Assembly: GCF_002954355.1 (NCBI RefSeq)
Contig: NZ_MQVV01000010.1
Coordinates: 310,001 to 374,000 of the forward strand
Length of the DNA: 64,000 nt
Reading direction: 5' to 3'
Origin: Nonlabens tegetincola
GTDB lineage: Bacteria; Bacteroidota; Bacteroidia; Flavobacteriales; Flavobacteriaceae
Shown here: one piece after another, positions 24,330 to 33,487 of the stretch
Layout: every line of letters starts with the position of its first letter
How positions within the stretch are numbered: position 1 is the first letter of the stretch
Notes under the pieces: model-generated
What the model saw: the letters and a program-made list of their open reading frames with translations, nothing else
Database searches by the model: none
What the model was told of the DNA's origin: nothing
Translations under genes and position numbers: made by a program

Positions 24330-26075
24330 CTAGCTTTTTAATTGTTTGTCTATCAAATTAAGGACCTGACTAGCTTTTTCATAATCTTCTCTCATGCTAG
24401 CAGGAGTTGACGGCGTGTATCGTGCAAATTCACAGCTTTCTAGTAGTTTAATAAACTCTTGTTTTGTTTGAACGGTAGCACCGCGGTCTAATAAGAGTTG
24501 TCCTACATTGTTTTTAGTCATTTCACTTGTTGAAATACTAAGTTTAGATTTGAGATAATTGTGTAGGGATTTTTCTAGAGCGACATAGAATTCTTCGTGA
24601 TTGCCTAAATTTTTACGAGCAGTGCTCAAGTATTTTTTACTTAATTTATTGGCGTTTCTCAATCGATTACCTACTACATCGGCAGCTCTAGATTCTTTAC
24701 GTTTTTTCACTATTAAGAATAAAGGTAAAAGAAGGAAAATACCACCTAAGGTTATCCAGTATTTTGTTGAGCCAAAAAACTGTTCCTCGTTTTGTGATGT
24801 TAATTCGGTGTCCGTTTTAATGAAAACAAACTGGTTGTTTTGAGTAATGACATTTTTGTTTTCTGTGGTAGCTATAGGAGCAGCAACATCACCTTCTACT
24901 TGTAATAAAATTTCACCACTATTTAAACTTACGTAGGACTCCTTTTTGGGATCAAAATAACTAAATTCAACAGGTGGAATAACATATTTACCGCTGTATT
25001 GAGGAACTATGGTGTATTTGTCCTTAATATTTCCTCGCATTCCTGTAATTGAGGTACGTACGTTATTAATGCGTTCTGGTTCGTAAACTTCAAGACTCTT
25101 AGGTGCTTTAAGTTCTGGTAAATCCATTAATTTAAGATTTCCTACTCCACCTACTTGAACACTAGCAGTCATGCTTTCACCTGCTTCAATTTGTACTTGA
25201 TCAGTTTCTACTTGAAATTCAAATTGACCTACCGCTCCATTGAAGTTTGCTGGTCTACCATCTAGTGGAAGATCTTTAACATCAATAGTACGTTTACCAG
25301 CACTGACTGTTATTTGTTCGGTGGTCATATATGGTCTACCTGTAAAACTACGTTGACCGGTAGGAACTACCACATCTACTTCTAAAGTAAGTGGTTCTAT
25401 AATTAATTTACCTGTTTTTTGAGGATAGAGGATGGCTTCTCTTAATACTTTGTATCGATAAGGCTTTCCTTTATAAGTTCCTTCTTTAACTAGACTATTA
25501 CGATTGTCGATATTATCACTCCAAAAGTCTGCGTATTTAGGTGAGTTAACCTCGCGCCAGTCATTTACTCCAGATGTGTTTGAAACATAAAGTTTGTATA
25601 CGACCCTAATAGCTTCATTAAGATAAGGGTTTGCGTTTGAAATCTCGGCAACTAGATGTACGGTCTCATCTGCTCGTGGCGAGGTGTCATTAATGTTTTT
25701 AGGTTTATTTACAGCACCAGTTACATTTATCTCTACTGTTTTAGTAGAGTATGTTTTACCCTCGTAATTCATGGTAGCTGGTTTAATATACTGTTTTCCT
25801 GTTTTATTAGGTTTTAATATATAGGTAAACGATTTTGTCATGGATCCTTTTCCATTAATCCATTGTTGTGAAAAAGATTGACTAGGTCCACCTACTACTT
25901 GAAACCCTACAAAGTTTGGCGGTGTAAAATCATTACCATTTACATTCATTTTAAATTCAACACGCATGCGCTCATTGAGTGCGATACGTTCACGACTTAC
26001 GCTCGTAGTAAACTCTACTTGTGCGTGTGCCCATGCTGCTATAAAAACTAATATGTAAAACCACGTGCTTTTCAT
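24330..26075 (-). CDS. batD: BatD (oxygen-tolerance family)
   Basis: 581 residues. Signal peptide 1-18 (MKSTWFYILVFIAAWAHA), then an extended periplasmic array of Ig-like beta domains (about 20-430) with the BatD landmarks FTTSVSRERIALNERMRVEF, FVGFQVVGGPSQSFSQQWIN and YILKPNKTGKQYIKPATM. A single membrane helix (about 444-462, YWITLGGIFLLLPLFLIV) and a cytoplasmic helical tail follow. BatD sits between batC and batE with gaps of 3-4 bases. In other species BatD is the large periplasmic partner of the VWA proteins BatA/B. No enzyme motif is seen. Confidence 0.9.
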   Translation of the reverse strand: MKSTWFYILVFIAAWAHAQVEFTTSVSRERIALNERMRVEFKMNVNGNDFTPPNFVGFQVVGGPSQSFSQQWINGKGSMTKSFTYILKPNKTGKQYIKPATMNYEGKTYSTKTVEINVTGAVNKPKNINDTSPRADETVHLVAEISNANPYLNEAIRVVYKLYVSNTSGVNDWREVNSPKYADFWSDNIDNRNSLVKEGTYKGKPYRYKVLREAILYPQKTGKLIIEPLTLEVDVVVPTGQRSFTGRPYMTTEQITVSAGKRTIDVKDLPLDGRPANFNGAVGQFEFQVETDQVQIEAGESMTASVQVGGVGNLKLMDLPELKAPKSLEVYEPERINNVRTSITGMRGNIKDKYTIVPQYSGKYVIPPVEFSYFDPKKESYVSLNSGEILLQVEGDVAAPIATTENKNVITQNNQFVFIKTDTELTSQNEEQFFGSTKYWITLGGIFLLLPLFLIVKKRKESRAADVVGNRLRNANKLSKKYLSTARKNLGNHEEFYVALEKSLHNYLKSKLSISTSEMTKNNVGQLLLDRGATVQTKQEFIKLLESCEFARYTPSTPASMREDYEKASQVLNLIDKQLKS

Positions 26076-26078
26076 TAC

Positions 26079-26936
26079 TTACCAGTCTTTTTCTGATTTC
26101 TTAACGGTTCCTTTGGCCTTTTTACCGTTTACTTTCTTTTGAATTTTCTTTTCCTCGTTATTCATCGCCTCGAGCAACTGTTTAATTTGTTGTCTTGTCA
26201 TTTTTCCTTGCTGGCGTTGAGGTGCTTGTCCTTTTTGTTCTTCTGGTGAATCATTACCGTTTTCACCTTCGCTATTTTTTCCTTGGTCATCATTCTTTTG
26301 ATCACCATCATTTTTATCTTGATCTCCTTCTTTTTCGTCTTGATCTCCTTTATTATCACCATCAGACTTTTCGTCTTGATCACCTTCCTTATTCTTATCT
26401 TGTTCTTGCTCCTTTTCTTGCTGTTGGTTTTGATCATTCTCGTCATTACCGCCGCCACCGCCGCCACCTTGTTTCTCTTTTTCTTGCTTTGCAAGAGCTA
26501 GGTTATAACGAGTTTCATCGTCGGTAGGGTCGTTACGTAATGCGTTCTTATAGGCTTCAATAGCTTTATCGTAATCTTTGTTCTCTAATAAAGTGTTACC
26601 TATATTGTGAAAAATTTTATGCTTCATTTCTTTAGAAGTAGCAGCATCTGCAGCCTTTCTAAAATAGGAGTTTGCCTCAATTTTTTTCTCGTTGTTGTAA
26701 TACAGATTACCCAAATTATAAGCTGCTTGCGCATTATCTGGGTTTAATGATAGGGCTTTTTTGTATTCCGCTTCCGCGAAAGCGAAATCACCATCACTAG
26801 CAGCGTCTTGAGCATCTTTTATGGCTTGCTGTTCTGCGTAATTTATGGCTGGTTCTTGTTCGTTTTGAGCCGCAGTGTAGAATGATATTAGCATGAATAT
26901 CAAAACATAGGTGATATGTATACTATTATTATTCAT
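26079..26936 (-). CDS. batC: BatC: TPR protein with acidic low-complexity tail
   Basis: 285 residues. A signal-type N-terminus (about 1-23, IHITYVLIFMLISFYTAA) is followed by three TPR units (about 30-155; QAAYNLGNLYYNNEKKIEAN, HNIGNTLLENKDYDKAIEAY, ETRYNLALAKQEK). Then come a run of six glycines and a very acidic Asp/Glu/Lys/Gln-rich region (about 160-235), and a conserved end RQQIKQLLEAMNNEEKKIQKK. The start overlaps the end of batB by 8 bases. TPRs suggest a scaffolding role in the Bat complex. The low-complexity run produces large spurious open frames on other frames. An imperfect palindrome copy encodes AFAEAE in the first TPR. Confidence 0.88.
   Translation of the reverse strand: MNNNSIHITYVLIFMLISFYTAAQNEQEPAINYAEQQAIKDAQDAASDGDFAFAEAEYKKALSLNPDNAQAAYNLGNLYYNNEKKIEANSYFRKAADAATSKEMKHKIFHNIGNTLLENKDYDKAIEAYKNALRNDPTDDETRYNLALAKQEKEKQGGGGGGGNDENDQNQQQEKEQEQDKNKEGDQDEKSDGDNKGDQDEKEGDQDKNDGDQKNDDQGKNSEGENGNDSPEEQKGQAPQRQQGKMTRQQIKQLLEAMNNEEKKIQKKVNGKKAKGTVKKSEKDW
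26769..26784. repeat. 16-bp palindrome, copy 7 (one mismatch)
   Basis: CGCTTCCGCGAAAGCG in batC, one base off; read as AFAEA in the first TPR of the protein. Confidence 0.85.
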
Positions 26937-27960
26937 TAAATAAATTAAGTTTTTTAATCCATCCTGTTTTTCTTTCTAAATAGAATACATCCAGTACGAC
27001 AAAGAATAGGCCAAAGGCTAGAAACCATTGGAATTGTGATTCAAAATCGGCATATTGTTGTGAATCAAAAGCTACTTTGTCCAAGGTGTCTAACTCTGCC
27101 TTTAGTTTTTCAATCACTTCATTAGTCAAGGTGCCATCGATATAAACACCATTACCAGCCTCTGCTATTTCTTGAAGCGTTGTCGCATTTAATTTGGTGA
27201 TAACAGTTTTACCGTTTTGATCTTTTTTAAAGGATTTTACAATACCATTTTCTCGTATAGGAATGTTACTACCTTTTTGAGTTCCTACACCTATTGTTAT
27301 TATGTGTAAGCCTTTTTCTGCAGCAGCCTCTGCTAGGTCGACAGAATCACCTTCATGATCCTCACCATCACTTATGATAACTAATACTTTGGCAGCTTCA
27401 CTATCGTCCCCATAGTATCCTAGTGCTAGTTCTATTGCTTCATTAATTGCTGTTCCTTGACTGGATACTAGATCAGTACTTAATCCTTGTAAAAATAGTT
27501 TGGCACTACCATAGTCTGTAGTAATGGGTAACTGAGGCACGGCACTACCTGCATAGGCAATCAATCCTATACGGTCACTTGCAAGATTATTAATAATTTG
27601 TGTGACAAGTTGTTGAGATTTTTCCAATCGATTAGGCGCAATATCTTCTGCTAGCATGGATTTTGAAATATCTACCGCAAATACGATATCTACTCCTTCA
27701 CGGTTAACAGTTTCTAGTCTTGTTCCTGCTTTTAAATTAACTAAGGAAAAGGCTATAAAGCCAAGCCCAAAACTTATGGTAATTACCTTGAGTAGCGGTT
27801 TAAACCACGACTTGTTGGGCATAAGGTGTGGTAATTGATGTTTTTGAGCGTACTTTTTTTGTGCTCTCAATCGCCACAAGCTTACGGCTATATAAAACAC
27901 TAATAGCAATGGAATTGCTACTAATAACCAAAAATATATTTTCTCTTCAAGTACGTACAT
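26929..27960 (-). CDS. batB: BatB: membrane-anchored VWA protein
   Basis: 343 residues. Two N-terminal membrane helices (about 9-27 and 55-76), a von Willebrand factor A domain (about 85-290) with the MIDAS motif DISKS (VFAVDISKSMLAEDIAPNRL) and the later conserved Thr and Asp (GTAINEAIEL, ISDGEDHEGD), and a C-terminal helix (about 310-330). The VWA domain should bind Mg and a partner in the periplasm or cytoplasm depending on topology. It overlaps batC by 8 bases and follows batA by 5 bases. It is paralogous to the batA product; the order in the operon and the SMLAEDIAPNRLEKS motif assign it as BatB. Confidence 0.9.
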   Translation of the reverse strand: MYVLEEKIYFWLLVAIPLLLVFYIAVSLWRLRAQKKYAQKHQLPHLMPNKSWFKPLLKVITISFGLGFIAFSLVNLKAGTRLETVNREGVDIVFAVDISKSMLAEDIAPNRLEKSQQLVTQIINNLASDRIGLIAYAGSAVPQLPITTDYGSAKLFLQGLSTDLVSSQGTAINEAIELALGYYGDDSEAAKVLVIISDGEDHEGDSVDLAEAAAEKGLHIITIGVGTQKGSNIPIRENGIVKSFKKDQNGKTVITKLNATTLQEIAEAGNGVYIDGTLTNEVIEKLKAELDTLDKVAFDSQQYADFESQFQWFLAFGLFFVVLDVFYLERKTGWIKKLNLFNE

Positions 27961-27965
27961 ATTTA

Positions 27966-28976
27966 CTAGGCTACAGATTTAAATAGCGTGTGTTTTAATA
28001 ATTGTTCTATTGCGAGCAAACAAAAGGCGATTAATGCAAATGCTCTAAATTTTTCTTGCACACTATAAAATTCAAATTGCTCTATTTCAGTTTTTTCAAG
28101 TTGATCGATTTCATTATAAATTTCTTTTAATTTTTCATCATCAGTTGCTCTAAAATAGCGTCCACCTGTTGACGTGGCTATATTTTTTAAAAGCTCTTCA
28201 TCGATTTCTACAGGTAACATTCTAAATTGAAATTCTCCATTAGGATACCTGCTGTATGGTGAAAGAGCATTTCCATTTGTACCTATTCCAATGGTGTATA
28301 CCTTAATTCCAAATTCGACGGCAAGTTCTCCGGCTATTTTGGGATCAATTACTCCGCTGTTATTCACACCATCAGTCATGAGTATGATTACTTTACTTTC
28401 TGCCTCACTTTCTTTAAGTCTATTAACCGCTGTTCCTAATCCCATTCCGATTGCAGTACCGTTTTCTAGCACTTCGTCAAATTCGATACCTTTTACCGCA
28501 TTGAGCGAGACCTTTTGATCGGTAGTAATCGGTGTTTTAGTATAACTTTCTCCTGCGTATACTACAATACCTATACGGTCATTTGGCCTGCCTTGTATAA
28601 AGTTTGTAGCAACTTCCTTAGTTGCTTGTAATCGATCCGGTTTAAAATCTCTTGCCAGCATACTAGCACTCACATCAATGGCAAGAACTATATCTATACC
28701 ACTGGTTTTTTTTGTTCTAGTAGTAACATCGGTTGTTTGAGGTCTTGCTATGGCTATAATTAATAAAGCGATAGCTAATAATCTAAGTAAATAAAGTATA
28801 GGCTTTAATTTACCTAAAAGTGATTCTTTAAACTTAAAACCAGCTGTACTAGAAATATAAACCTCTGCTTGTTGTTTTCTATGTGAAAAAAAATAGAATA
28901 CCGCTAGCGGAACTAATAACAATAACAACCAGAAAAACTCTGGATTTAAAAACTTTATGTTTTCAAAGTTCCACAT
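27966..28976 (-). CDS. batA: BatA: membrane-anchored VWA protein
   Basis: 336 residues with the same plan as BatB: N-terminal helices (about 12-30 and 58-79), a VWA domain with MIDAS DVSAS (VLAIDVSASMLARDFKPDRL), GTAIGMGLGTAV and LMTDGVNNSG, and a C-terminal helix (about 310-328). The family is defined by the SMLARDFKPDRLQATK segment. BatA and BatB probably assemble with BatC-E. It begins 3 bases after the preceding 545-residue gene ends. All MIDAS residues needed for metal binding appear intact. Confidence 0.9.
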   Translation of the reverse strand: MWNFENIKFLNPEFFWLLLLLVPLAVFYFFSHRKQQAEVYISSTAGFKFKESLLGKLKPILYLLRLLAIALLIIAIARPQTTDVTTRTKKTSGIDIVLAIDVSASMLARDFKPDRLQATKEVATNFIQGRPNDRIGIVVYAGESYTKTPITTDQKVSLNAVKGIEFDEVLENGTAIGMGLGTAVNRLKESEAESKVIILMTDGVNNSGVIDPKIAGELAVEFGIKVYTIGIGTNGNALSPYSRYPNGEFQFRMLPVEIDEELLKNIATSTGGRYFRATDDEKLKEIYNEIDQLEKTEIEQFEFYSVQEKFRAFALIAFCLLAIEQLLKHTLFKSVA

Positions 28977-28979
28977 CTT

Positions 28980-30617
28980 TTACTTGTCTTTATTATTAGG
29001 TTGTTGAATGGATGAAGGTATGGTCAAACTTTCTATAACCCTTTCTTTAAGCTGTTGTCCATATTGTCTTTCTTCTAATTCTTCATCGTCCATGATATTA
29101 TAAACCATACACTCAACTACACCAGGTCCTGTAGCATAAAATCTGGTTTCGTAATCGTATTTATTTCCCTCACGTTCAAAACTTCCTGTGATACTTATAC
29201 CTTTTATGTTGTTGGTAGTAATTTCACTGTCAAAGTTTAGGATGTTTGATGCTCCTGTTTCTTCTAATTGTTTAAGGAAAATATCTATAAACTCTTGTGG
29301 ATTAATTTCTTGTTTACCTTGCGTAGCACTTGCTGGTATTTGGTATGTTTTTACATAAACTCCTGCAAGATCTTTATCGTCTTTCCATTCAAAGACTTGC
29401 TCATTGATTGCTGTAGCAGTATTTTCTTCCTCACTGTTTAAGGTTGATTGTCTAACTAGTATTTCTGGCGTATCAAGTTGAATGCTTGGTAAACCATACT
29501 CTGCCGTATACCATTCTTGCTCATTATAACTGCGCAGTTTATTTCCAAAGACACTATCCTTTACATTGTCCCAACCTGAAAGGTAAGTCCATATCCCAAT
29601 ACCGCTACAAATGACTAGTAGACTAATTGCAGAAACTAGCAATCCTTTTTTAAGGGCTTTTTTTCTAGCTTGTTTTCTTTGATATTCTGCGCTTAGCATG
29701 AGCTCTTCTTCACTAGGTGGTGGCAACACTTGATGAATGTTGTATATGATATCGTGTGCATAACCACGATCTTCTTTGGCACTTATAGAGTCACTTGAGG
29801 CGCCAGCAAACTTGATTAAATCAGCTTTTTGAAGCAATGATTCTAGTCGATTTTCCGAATTCTGGGTGATGTGCATGCCCTTTTCATTCATCACAACCTT
29901 GAGCTCGGTAAGCAGTTGTTGTGTGGTGCTTTCCATCGTACGCCCATAAACCTTCGAATCTATATATCTTCTTATGATATATGTGATTTCAGAATAGTAG
30001 CTTTTCCAATCTCTGTTTTCTAACCAATTATTGTTTTCTAGTTGTTTAAGACGATATATCGCCCATTCATATGGAGCTAGTGTATCCTCATAGCTTTTCT
30101 TTTCACGCTTTCGCGAAAGCAAATAAATAATAGCTCCAATAGGTAATAAAAGAAGTAGCCACCACAACCAGGACCAATCTGTTCTTGTAACAGTTTCAAT
30201 ATTAAGTGTGTCCTTAATGGGAAACATTTTTTGTTTAGTAGTATCTACTTCAACTTCTCTTACACTTACAAGAAGTGAATCAGTTAGGACTTGCTTATCA
30301 TCGTTTATAAGGACTTTTAATTGTGGTATCCAGTAGTCACCGCTGTCCCATTGTGTTACTCCGTACTTCTTAAAAAGCTGAAATTTATCATCAGCAATAA
30401 CACTATCTACTGGATATGATTCTAAAACCTCTAAAGCTCCATAGGCAGGTTGCTCTGGAAAGATTACTAAATCACTTTTTTGAGCCGTAATGCCAATTTC
30501 TAGAACTACTTCTTCTCCAATTTTAATAAGGTCACGATCTACTTTTGTAGATACTTCTGGTTGTTGAGCTGTTGCCCAAGCAGAAACAATAAAAAAGAGG
30601 TACAGTACGTATTTCAT
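28980..30617 (-). CDS. BatD/DUF4381-like membrane protein in the Bat operon
   Basis: 545 residues. Signal peptide 1-17 (MKYVLYLFFIVSAWATA); an N-terminal Ig-like beta domain (about 20-140) resembling the first BatD domain; a helix (about 150-168, WSWLWWLLLLLPIGAIIYLL); a cytoplasmic helical segment with the DUF4381-like DWKSYYSEITYIIRRYIDSK; a second helix (about 330-352); and a C-terminal beta domain of about 190 residues. It lies between the DUF58 gene (1-base overlap) and batA (3-base gap), so it is certainly in the operon. A palindrome copy encodes LSRK right after the first helix, supplying its positive stop-transfer charges. The exact role is unknown. Confidence 0.75.
   Translation of the reverse strand: MKYVLYLFFIVSAWATAQQPEVSTKVDRDLIKIGEEVVLEIGITAQKSDLVIFPEQPAYGALEVLESYPVDSVIADDKFQLFKKYGVTQWDSGDYWIPQLKVLINDDKQVLTDSLLVSVREVEVDTTKQKMFPIKDTLNIETVTRTDWSWLWWLLLLLPIGAIIYLLSRKREKKSYEDTLAPYEWAIYRLKQLENNNWLENRDWKSYYSEITYIIRRYIDSKVYGRTMESTTQQLLTELKVVMNEKGMHITQNSENRLESLLQKADLIKFAGASSDSISAKEDRGYAHDIIYNIHQVLPPPSEEELMLSAEYQRKQARKKALKKGLLVSAISLLVICSGIGIWTYLSGWDNVKDSVFGNKLRSYNEQEWYTAEYGLPSIQLDTPEILVRQSTLNSEEENTATAINEQVFEWKDDKDLAGVYVKTYQIPASATQGKQEINPQEFIDIFLKQLEETGASNILNFDSEITTNNIKGISITGSFEREGNKYDYETRFYATGPGVVECMVYNIMDDEELEERQYGQQLKERVIESLTIPSSIQQPNNKDK
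30106..30121. repeat. 16-bp palindrome, copy 8 (last base different)
   Basis: CGCTTTCGCGAAAGCA; read as LSRK in the cytoplasmic edge of a membrane helix. Confidence 0.9.
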
Positions 30618-31480
30618 TATCTTGCTTTAAAGTAACCTAATAATTTTTTTGAATAATCTTCTCTAGTTTCTAGATCAATAGCTCCGGCATCAGACCTAGT
30701 GAAAGCATTTTTAAAATAAGCAGCTTTTTCTATATGATGAGCGGCATACTCACGGCGAGTTTTGCTAGAGTTTGTATTAATGAACAAATTTTTCCCTGTT
30801 TCTAGATCTTTAAATTGGACCAGGCCTATTTTAGGCAGCTCTTGTTCATGCTTATCGTAAATTCTTACTCCGGTAACATCATGCTTGCGTCCAATTATTT
30901 GTAAGGTTTTCATATAATCATCACTCATAAAATCAGACAAAACAAAAACAATGGCTTTCTTTTTAAGAACACCAGCCATATATTTTAAAGCCCCAGAAAC
31001 ATCAGTCTTTTTGTGTTCTGGTTTAAATTCCAATAATTCTCTTATAATTCTAAGAATGTGTGACTTTCCTTTTTTTGGTGGTACAAATAATTCTACTTGA
31101 TCCGAAAAAAGTAATAATCCTACTTTGTCATTGTTTTGTAAAGCACTGAAGGCTAATGTTGCACACAGTTCTGTTATAATCTCCTTTTTAATTTGATTTT
31201 GAGTTCCAAACAAAGTTGAAGAACTTACATCTACCACTAGCATTAACGTGAGTTCACGTTCTTCTTCAAAAACCTTAATATAAGGCTCGTTATATCTAGC
31301 GGTAACGTTCCAATCTATATTACGAACATCATCACCAAATTGATATTGACGCACCTCGCTAAAAGTCATTCCTCTTCCTTTAAAAGCACTATGATACTCA
31401 CCACCAAATACAGCGTCGCTCAATCGACGTGTTTTGATTTCAATTTTTCGTACTTTTTTTAAAAGCTCCTGAGTATTCAT
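30617..31480 (-). CDS. DUF58 protein (VWA-like, Bat operon)
   Basis: 287 residues from the ATG at 31480 (MNTQELLKKVRKIEIKTRRL); the frame is open 8 codons further, but that part is not conserved-looking. The DUF58 signature FKGRGMTFSEVRQYQFGDDV then RNIDWNVTARYNEPYIKVFEEERE is complete. It is followed by a VWA-type strand with MIDAS DVSSS and the later DFMSDD. No membrane helix is seen, so it should be cytoplasmic, probably linking the MoxR ATPase to the membrane Bat proteins. It starts 72 bases after the MoxR stop and overlaps the next gene by one base (TAATG). Confidence 0.9.
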   Translation of the reverse strand: MNTQELLKKVRKIEIKTRRLSDAVFGGEYHSAFKGRGMTFSEVRQYQFGDDVRNIDWNVTARYNEPYIKVFEEERELTLMLVVDVSSSTLFGTQNQIKKEIITELCATLAFSALQNNDKVGLLLFSDQVELFVPPKKGKSHILRIIRELLEFKPEHKKTDVSGALKYMAGVLKKKAIVFVLSDFMSDDYMKTLQIIGRKHDVTGVRIYDKHEQELPKIGLVQFKDLETGKNLFINTNSSKTRREYAAHHIEKAAYFKNAFTRSDAGAIDLETREDYSKKLLGYFKAR

Positions 31481-31551
31481 GAAGTTACGTTGCCTGTGGA
31501 ACACAGGGATTTGTTACTAATTATAGATTTATTAAAAGGATTATTTAGATG

Positions 31552-32556
31552 CTACGGTACCTCTATGGAATTTACAATTTTATTTATGATATCAACACTT
31601 GAAAAGTTTTCTGCCTCTGCTTCATAAGTGATACCGATTCTATGTCTTAAAACATCAAGAACAACCGCTCTCACGTCTTCAGGAATTACGTAACCACGAC
31701 GTTTTATAAACGCGTAACATTTTGCCGCCTTGGCTAGATTGATAGATCCTCGAGGTGAAGCACCAAAACTAATAAGAGGTTTTAACTCCTCTAGTTTATA
31801 TTTCTCTGGATATCTAGTAGCAAAAATGATATCCAGGATATACTTTTCTATTTTTTCGTCCATGTAAACCAATTCTACAGCATCTTGCGCTTTTAGGATT
31901 TGCTCGGTTGTGATGACTGCATTAGGAACTGGAAAATCCTTTTTAAGATTTGCACGCATGATGTGTTGTTCATCATTTAACGTGGGATAATCAATAACTG
32001 TTTTTAACATGAAACGGTCCATTTGAGCTTCAGGTAGTGGATAAGTACCTTCTTGATCAACTGGATTTTGAGTAGCCATAACTAAGAAAGGTTTTTCTAG
32101 ACTGAAAGTAGTTTCTCCAATGGTTACTTGTTTCTCTTGCATGGCTTCTAATAGAGCACTTTGAACCTTGGCAGGAGCACGATTGATCTCATCTGCAAGG
32201 ACAAAATTTGCAAATACAGGACCTTTTTTAATGCTAAAATCAGCGTCTTTCATGTTATAGATTAAAGTTCCTACAACATCGGCTGGTAATAAATCTGGAG
32301 TAAACTGTATTCGAGAAAAGCTAGCACTTACGGCTTTTGACAAGGTGTTAATGGCTAGAGTTTTGGCTAGACCAGGTACACCTTCTAGTAAAATGTGACC
32401 GCGTCCTAATAAACCTATGAGCAAACGATCAATCATATACTGTTGACCGACTATCACTTTATTCATCTCGCTTACAAGAAGATCAATGAACTGACTTTCT
32501 TGTTGCACTTTTTTATTTATGCTTGCTATGTCTATCGTACTATTATTTTGTTCCAT
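31552..32556 (-). CDS. MoxR-family AAA+ ATPase
   Basis: 334 residues, first gene of the Bat operon. AAA+ motifs: Walker A GVPGLAKTLA, Walker B VLADEINRAPAKVQSALLEA, sensor 1 ATQNPVDQEGTYPLPEAQMD (also the arginine-finger region) and sensor 2 near GASPRGSINLAKAAK. MoxR ATPases act as chaperones for VWA-domain proteins, which fits the four VWA-type proteins downstream. The region upstream (32557-32760) should hold the operon promoter; I could not pick a clear TAnnTTTG box there. Confidence 0.93.
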   Translation of the reverse strand: MEQNNSTIDIASINKKVQQESQFIDLLVSEMNKVIVGQQYMIDRLLIGLLGRGHILLEGVPGLAKTLAINTLSKAVSASFSRIQFTPDLLPADVVGTLIYNMKDADFSIKKGPVFANFVLADEINRAPAKVQSALLEAMQEKQVTIGETTFSLEKPFLVMATQNPVDQEGTYPLPEAQMDRFMLKTVIDYPTLNDEQHIMRANLKKDFPVPNAVITTEQILKAQDAVELVYMDEKIEKYILDIIFATRYPEKYKLEELKPLISFGASPRGSINLAKAAKCYAFIKRRGYVIPEDVRAVVLDVLRHRIGITYEAEAENFSSVDIINKIVNSIEVP

Positions 32557-32710
32557 GTCTGGATGGTTAATTCGAATAGCTAATTAAAAATTGTTTTAAC
32601 TATTGTAAGTTGTCTTTGTACGCTAAAATAACAAACAGAATAAGGACTACTCTAGGTTTAAAAATATTTTATGTTAATCAATGTGAAATTAGAATTACGG
32701 TTGTAGAAAA

Positions 32711-32741
32711 TAAAAAAAGCCTCCATTTTACAGGAGGCTTT
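32711..32741 (-). terminator. Terminator of the 58-residue protein gene
   Basis: AAAGCCTCC pairs with GGAGGCTTT around an 8-base loop, followed on the minus strand by T7. Confidence 0.85.
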
Positions 32742-32761
32742 AAGTATGCGTTATAACTTTA

Positions 32762-32938
32762 TTACTTTGACTTTTTATAAACAGATCTAACACCGATTCC
32801 AATAGCTGCGGCTGCGGCAATTAGTAATCCTGGAATAGGAGCAACGTCTTCAACTGTGTCATCAAAACCTGGTTGAGCACTTGCAATACTTCCAATTAAA
32901 ATAAAAGCGAATAATACTAACTTCTGTGAATTTTTCAT
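32762..32938 (-). CDS. Small secreted/membrane protein, PID-CTERM-like (paralogue of 11926-12099)
   Basis: 58 residues from the ATG at 32938 (an in-frame TTG two codons earlier is less likely). It has a signal peptide (MKNSQKLVLFAFILIGSIASA), an acidic segment QPGFDDTVEDVAPIPG, a helix LLIAAAAAIGIGV and a basic tail RSVYKKSK. It stands alone, with its own promoter box at 32984-32991 and its own terminator, and could be strongly expressed. The mature N-terminal segment is nearly identical, in protein and DNA, to that of the gene at 11926-12099, while signal peptides and tails differ. Function unknown; the tail resembles PID-CTERM sorting tails. Confidence 0.75.
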   Translation of the reverse strand: MKNSQKLVLFAFILIGSIASAQPGFDDTVEDVAPIPGLLIAAAAAIGIGVRSVYKKSK

Positions 32939-32983
32939 TGTCAAAAAAATTGAATTTTAATACTTGAATTACATCAAGAGTAA

Positions 32984-32991
32984 CAAATATA
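32984..32991 (-). promoter_or_regulatory. -7 box of the 58-residue protein gene
   Basis: Minus-strand TATATTTG, about 45 bases before the ATG at 32938. Confidence 0.45.
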
Positions 32992-33128
32992 ACAATTGGT
33001 TGCTAACTTTTTAAAAAGCAGGTAAATATTTAACCTCTACTTAAACTTGATTTCATCTTTGAATAAGTCTGTTTACTGAAATACAGAAGGTTGTATTAAA
33101 ACACAAAAGATTTAATTTTATCGAAAAC

Positions 33129-33161
33129 AAAAAACCCAAATCAATATGATTTGGGTTTTTA
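33129..33161. terminator. Terminator after rplU-rpmA
   Basis: AAAAACCCAAATCA and its complement around a 4-base loop, with T runs both ways; ends the ribosomal protein operon on the minus strand. Confidence 0.85.
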
Positions 33162-33180
33162 ATTCTATTATCTAATGGAA

Positions 33181-33444
33181 TTAAGCTTGTGCTTCAGGAA
33201 CAATAGAAACAAATGATCTATTATTACCTTTCTTAACGAATTTTACTGTTCCATCAACTTTAGCATGTAAAGTAAAATCTTTACCTGCGTATACGTTTTC
33301 ACCTGGGTGGTGCTCCATACCTCTTTGACGAACAATAATGTTACCAGCTACTGCTGCTTGTCCACCAAAAATTTTAACACCTAATCGTTTCGATTCTGAT
33401 TCTCTACCGTTCTTAGAACTACCTACTCCTTTTTTATGAGCCAT
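33181..33444 (-). CDS. rpmA: Ribosomal protein bL27
   Basis: 87 residues, normal length. The N-terminus [20 protein letters not shown] is the conserved start, which reaches toward the peptidyl-transferase centre; there is no Firmicutes-type cleaved leader. [20 protein letters not shown] and [20 protein letters not shown] complete the family pattern. It is downstream of rplU as in nearly all bacteria. The 43-base gap between the two genes holds a palindrome copy. Confidence 0.97.
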   Translation of the reverse strand: MAHKKGVGSSKNGRESESKRLGVKIFGGQAAVAGNIIVRQRGMEHHPGENVYAGKDFTLHAKVDGTVKFVKKGNNRSFVSIVPEAQA

Positions 33445-33458
33445 GATGTTTTATTTTA

Positions 33459-33474
33459 AGCTTTCGCGAAAGCG
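33459..33474. repeat. 16-bp palindrome, copy 9 (intergenic, one end base different)
   Basis: AGCTTTCGCGAAAGCG in the short gap between rplU and rpmA, inside the operon mRNA. Confidence 0.9.
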
Positions 33475-33487
33475 AAATAGGTTAAAC

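Noticed and set aside
26195-26527. Long open frames opposite and alongside the batC acidic region
   Set aside because: They arise from the low-complexity Asp/Glu/Lys/Gln codons of batC; the encoded sequences are repetitive and lack protein character.
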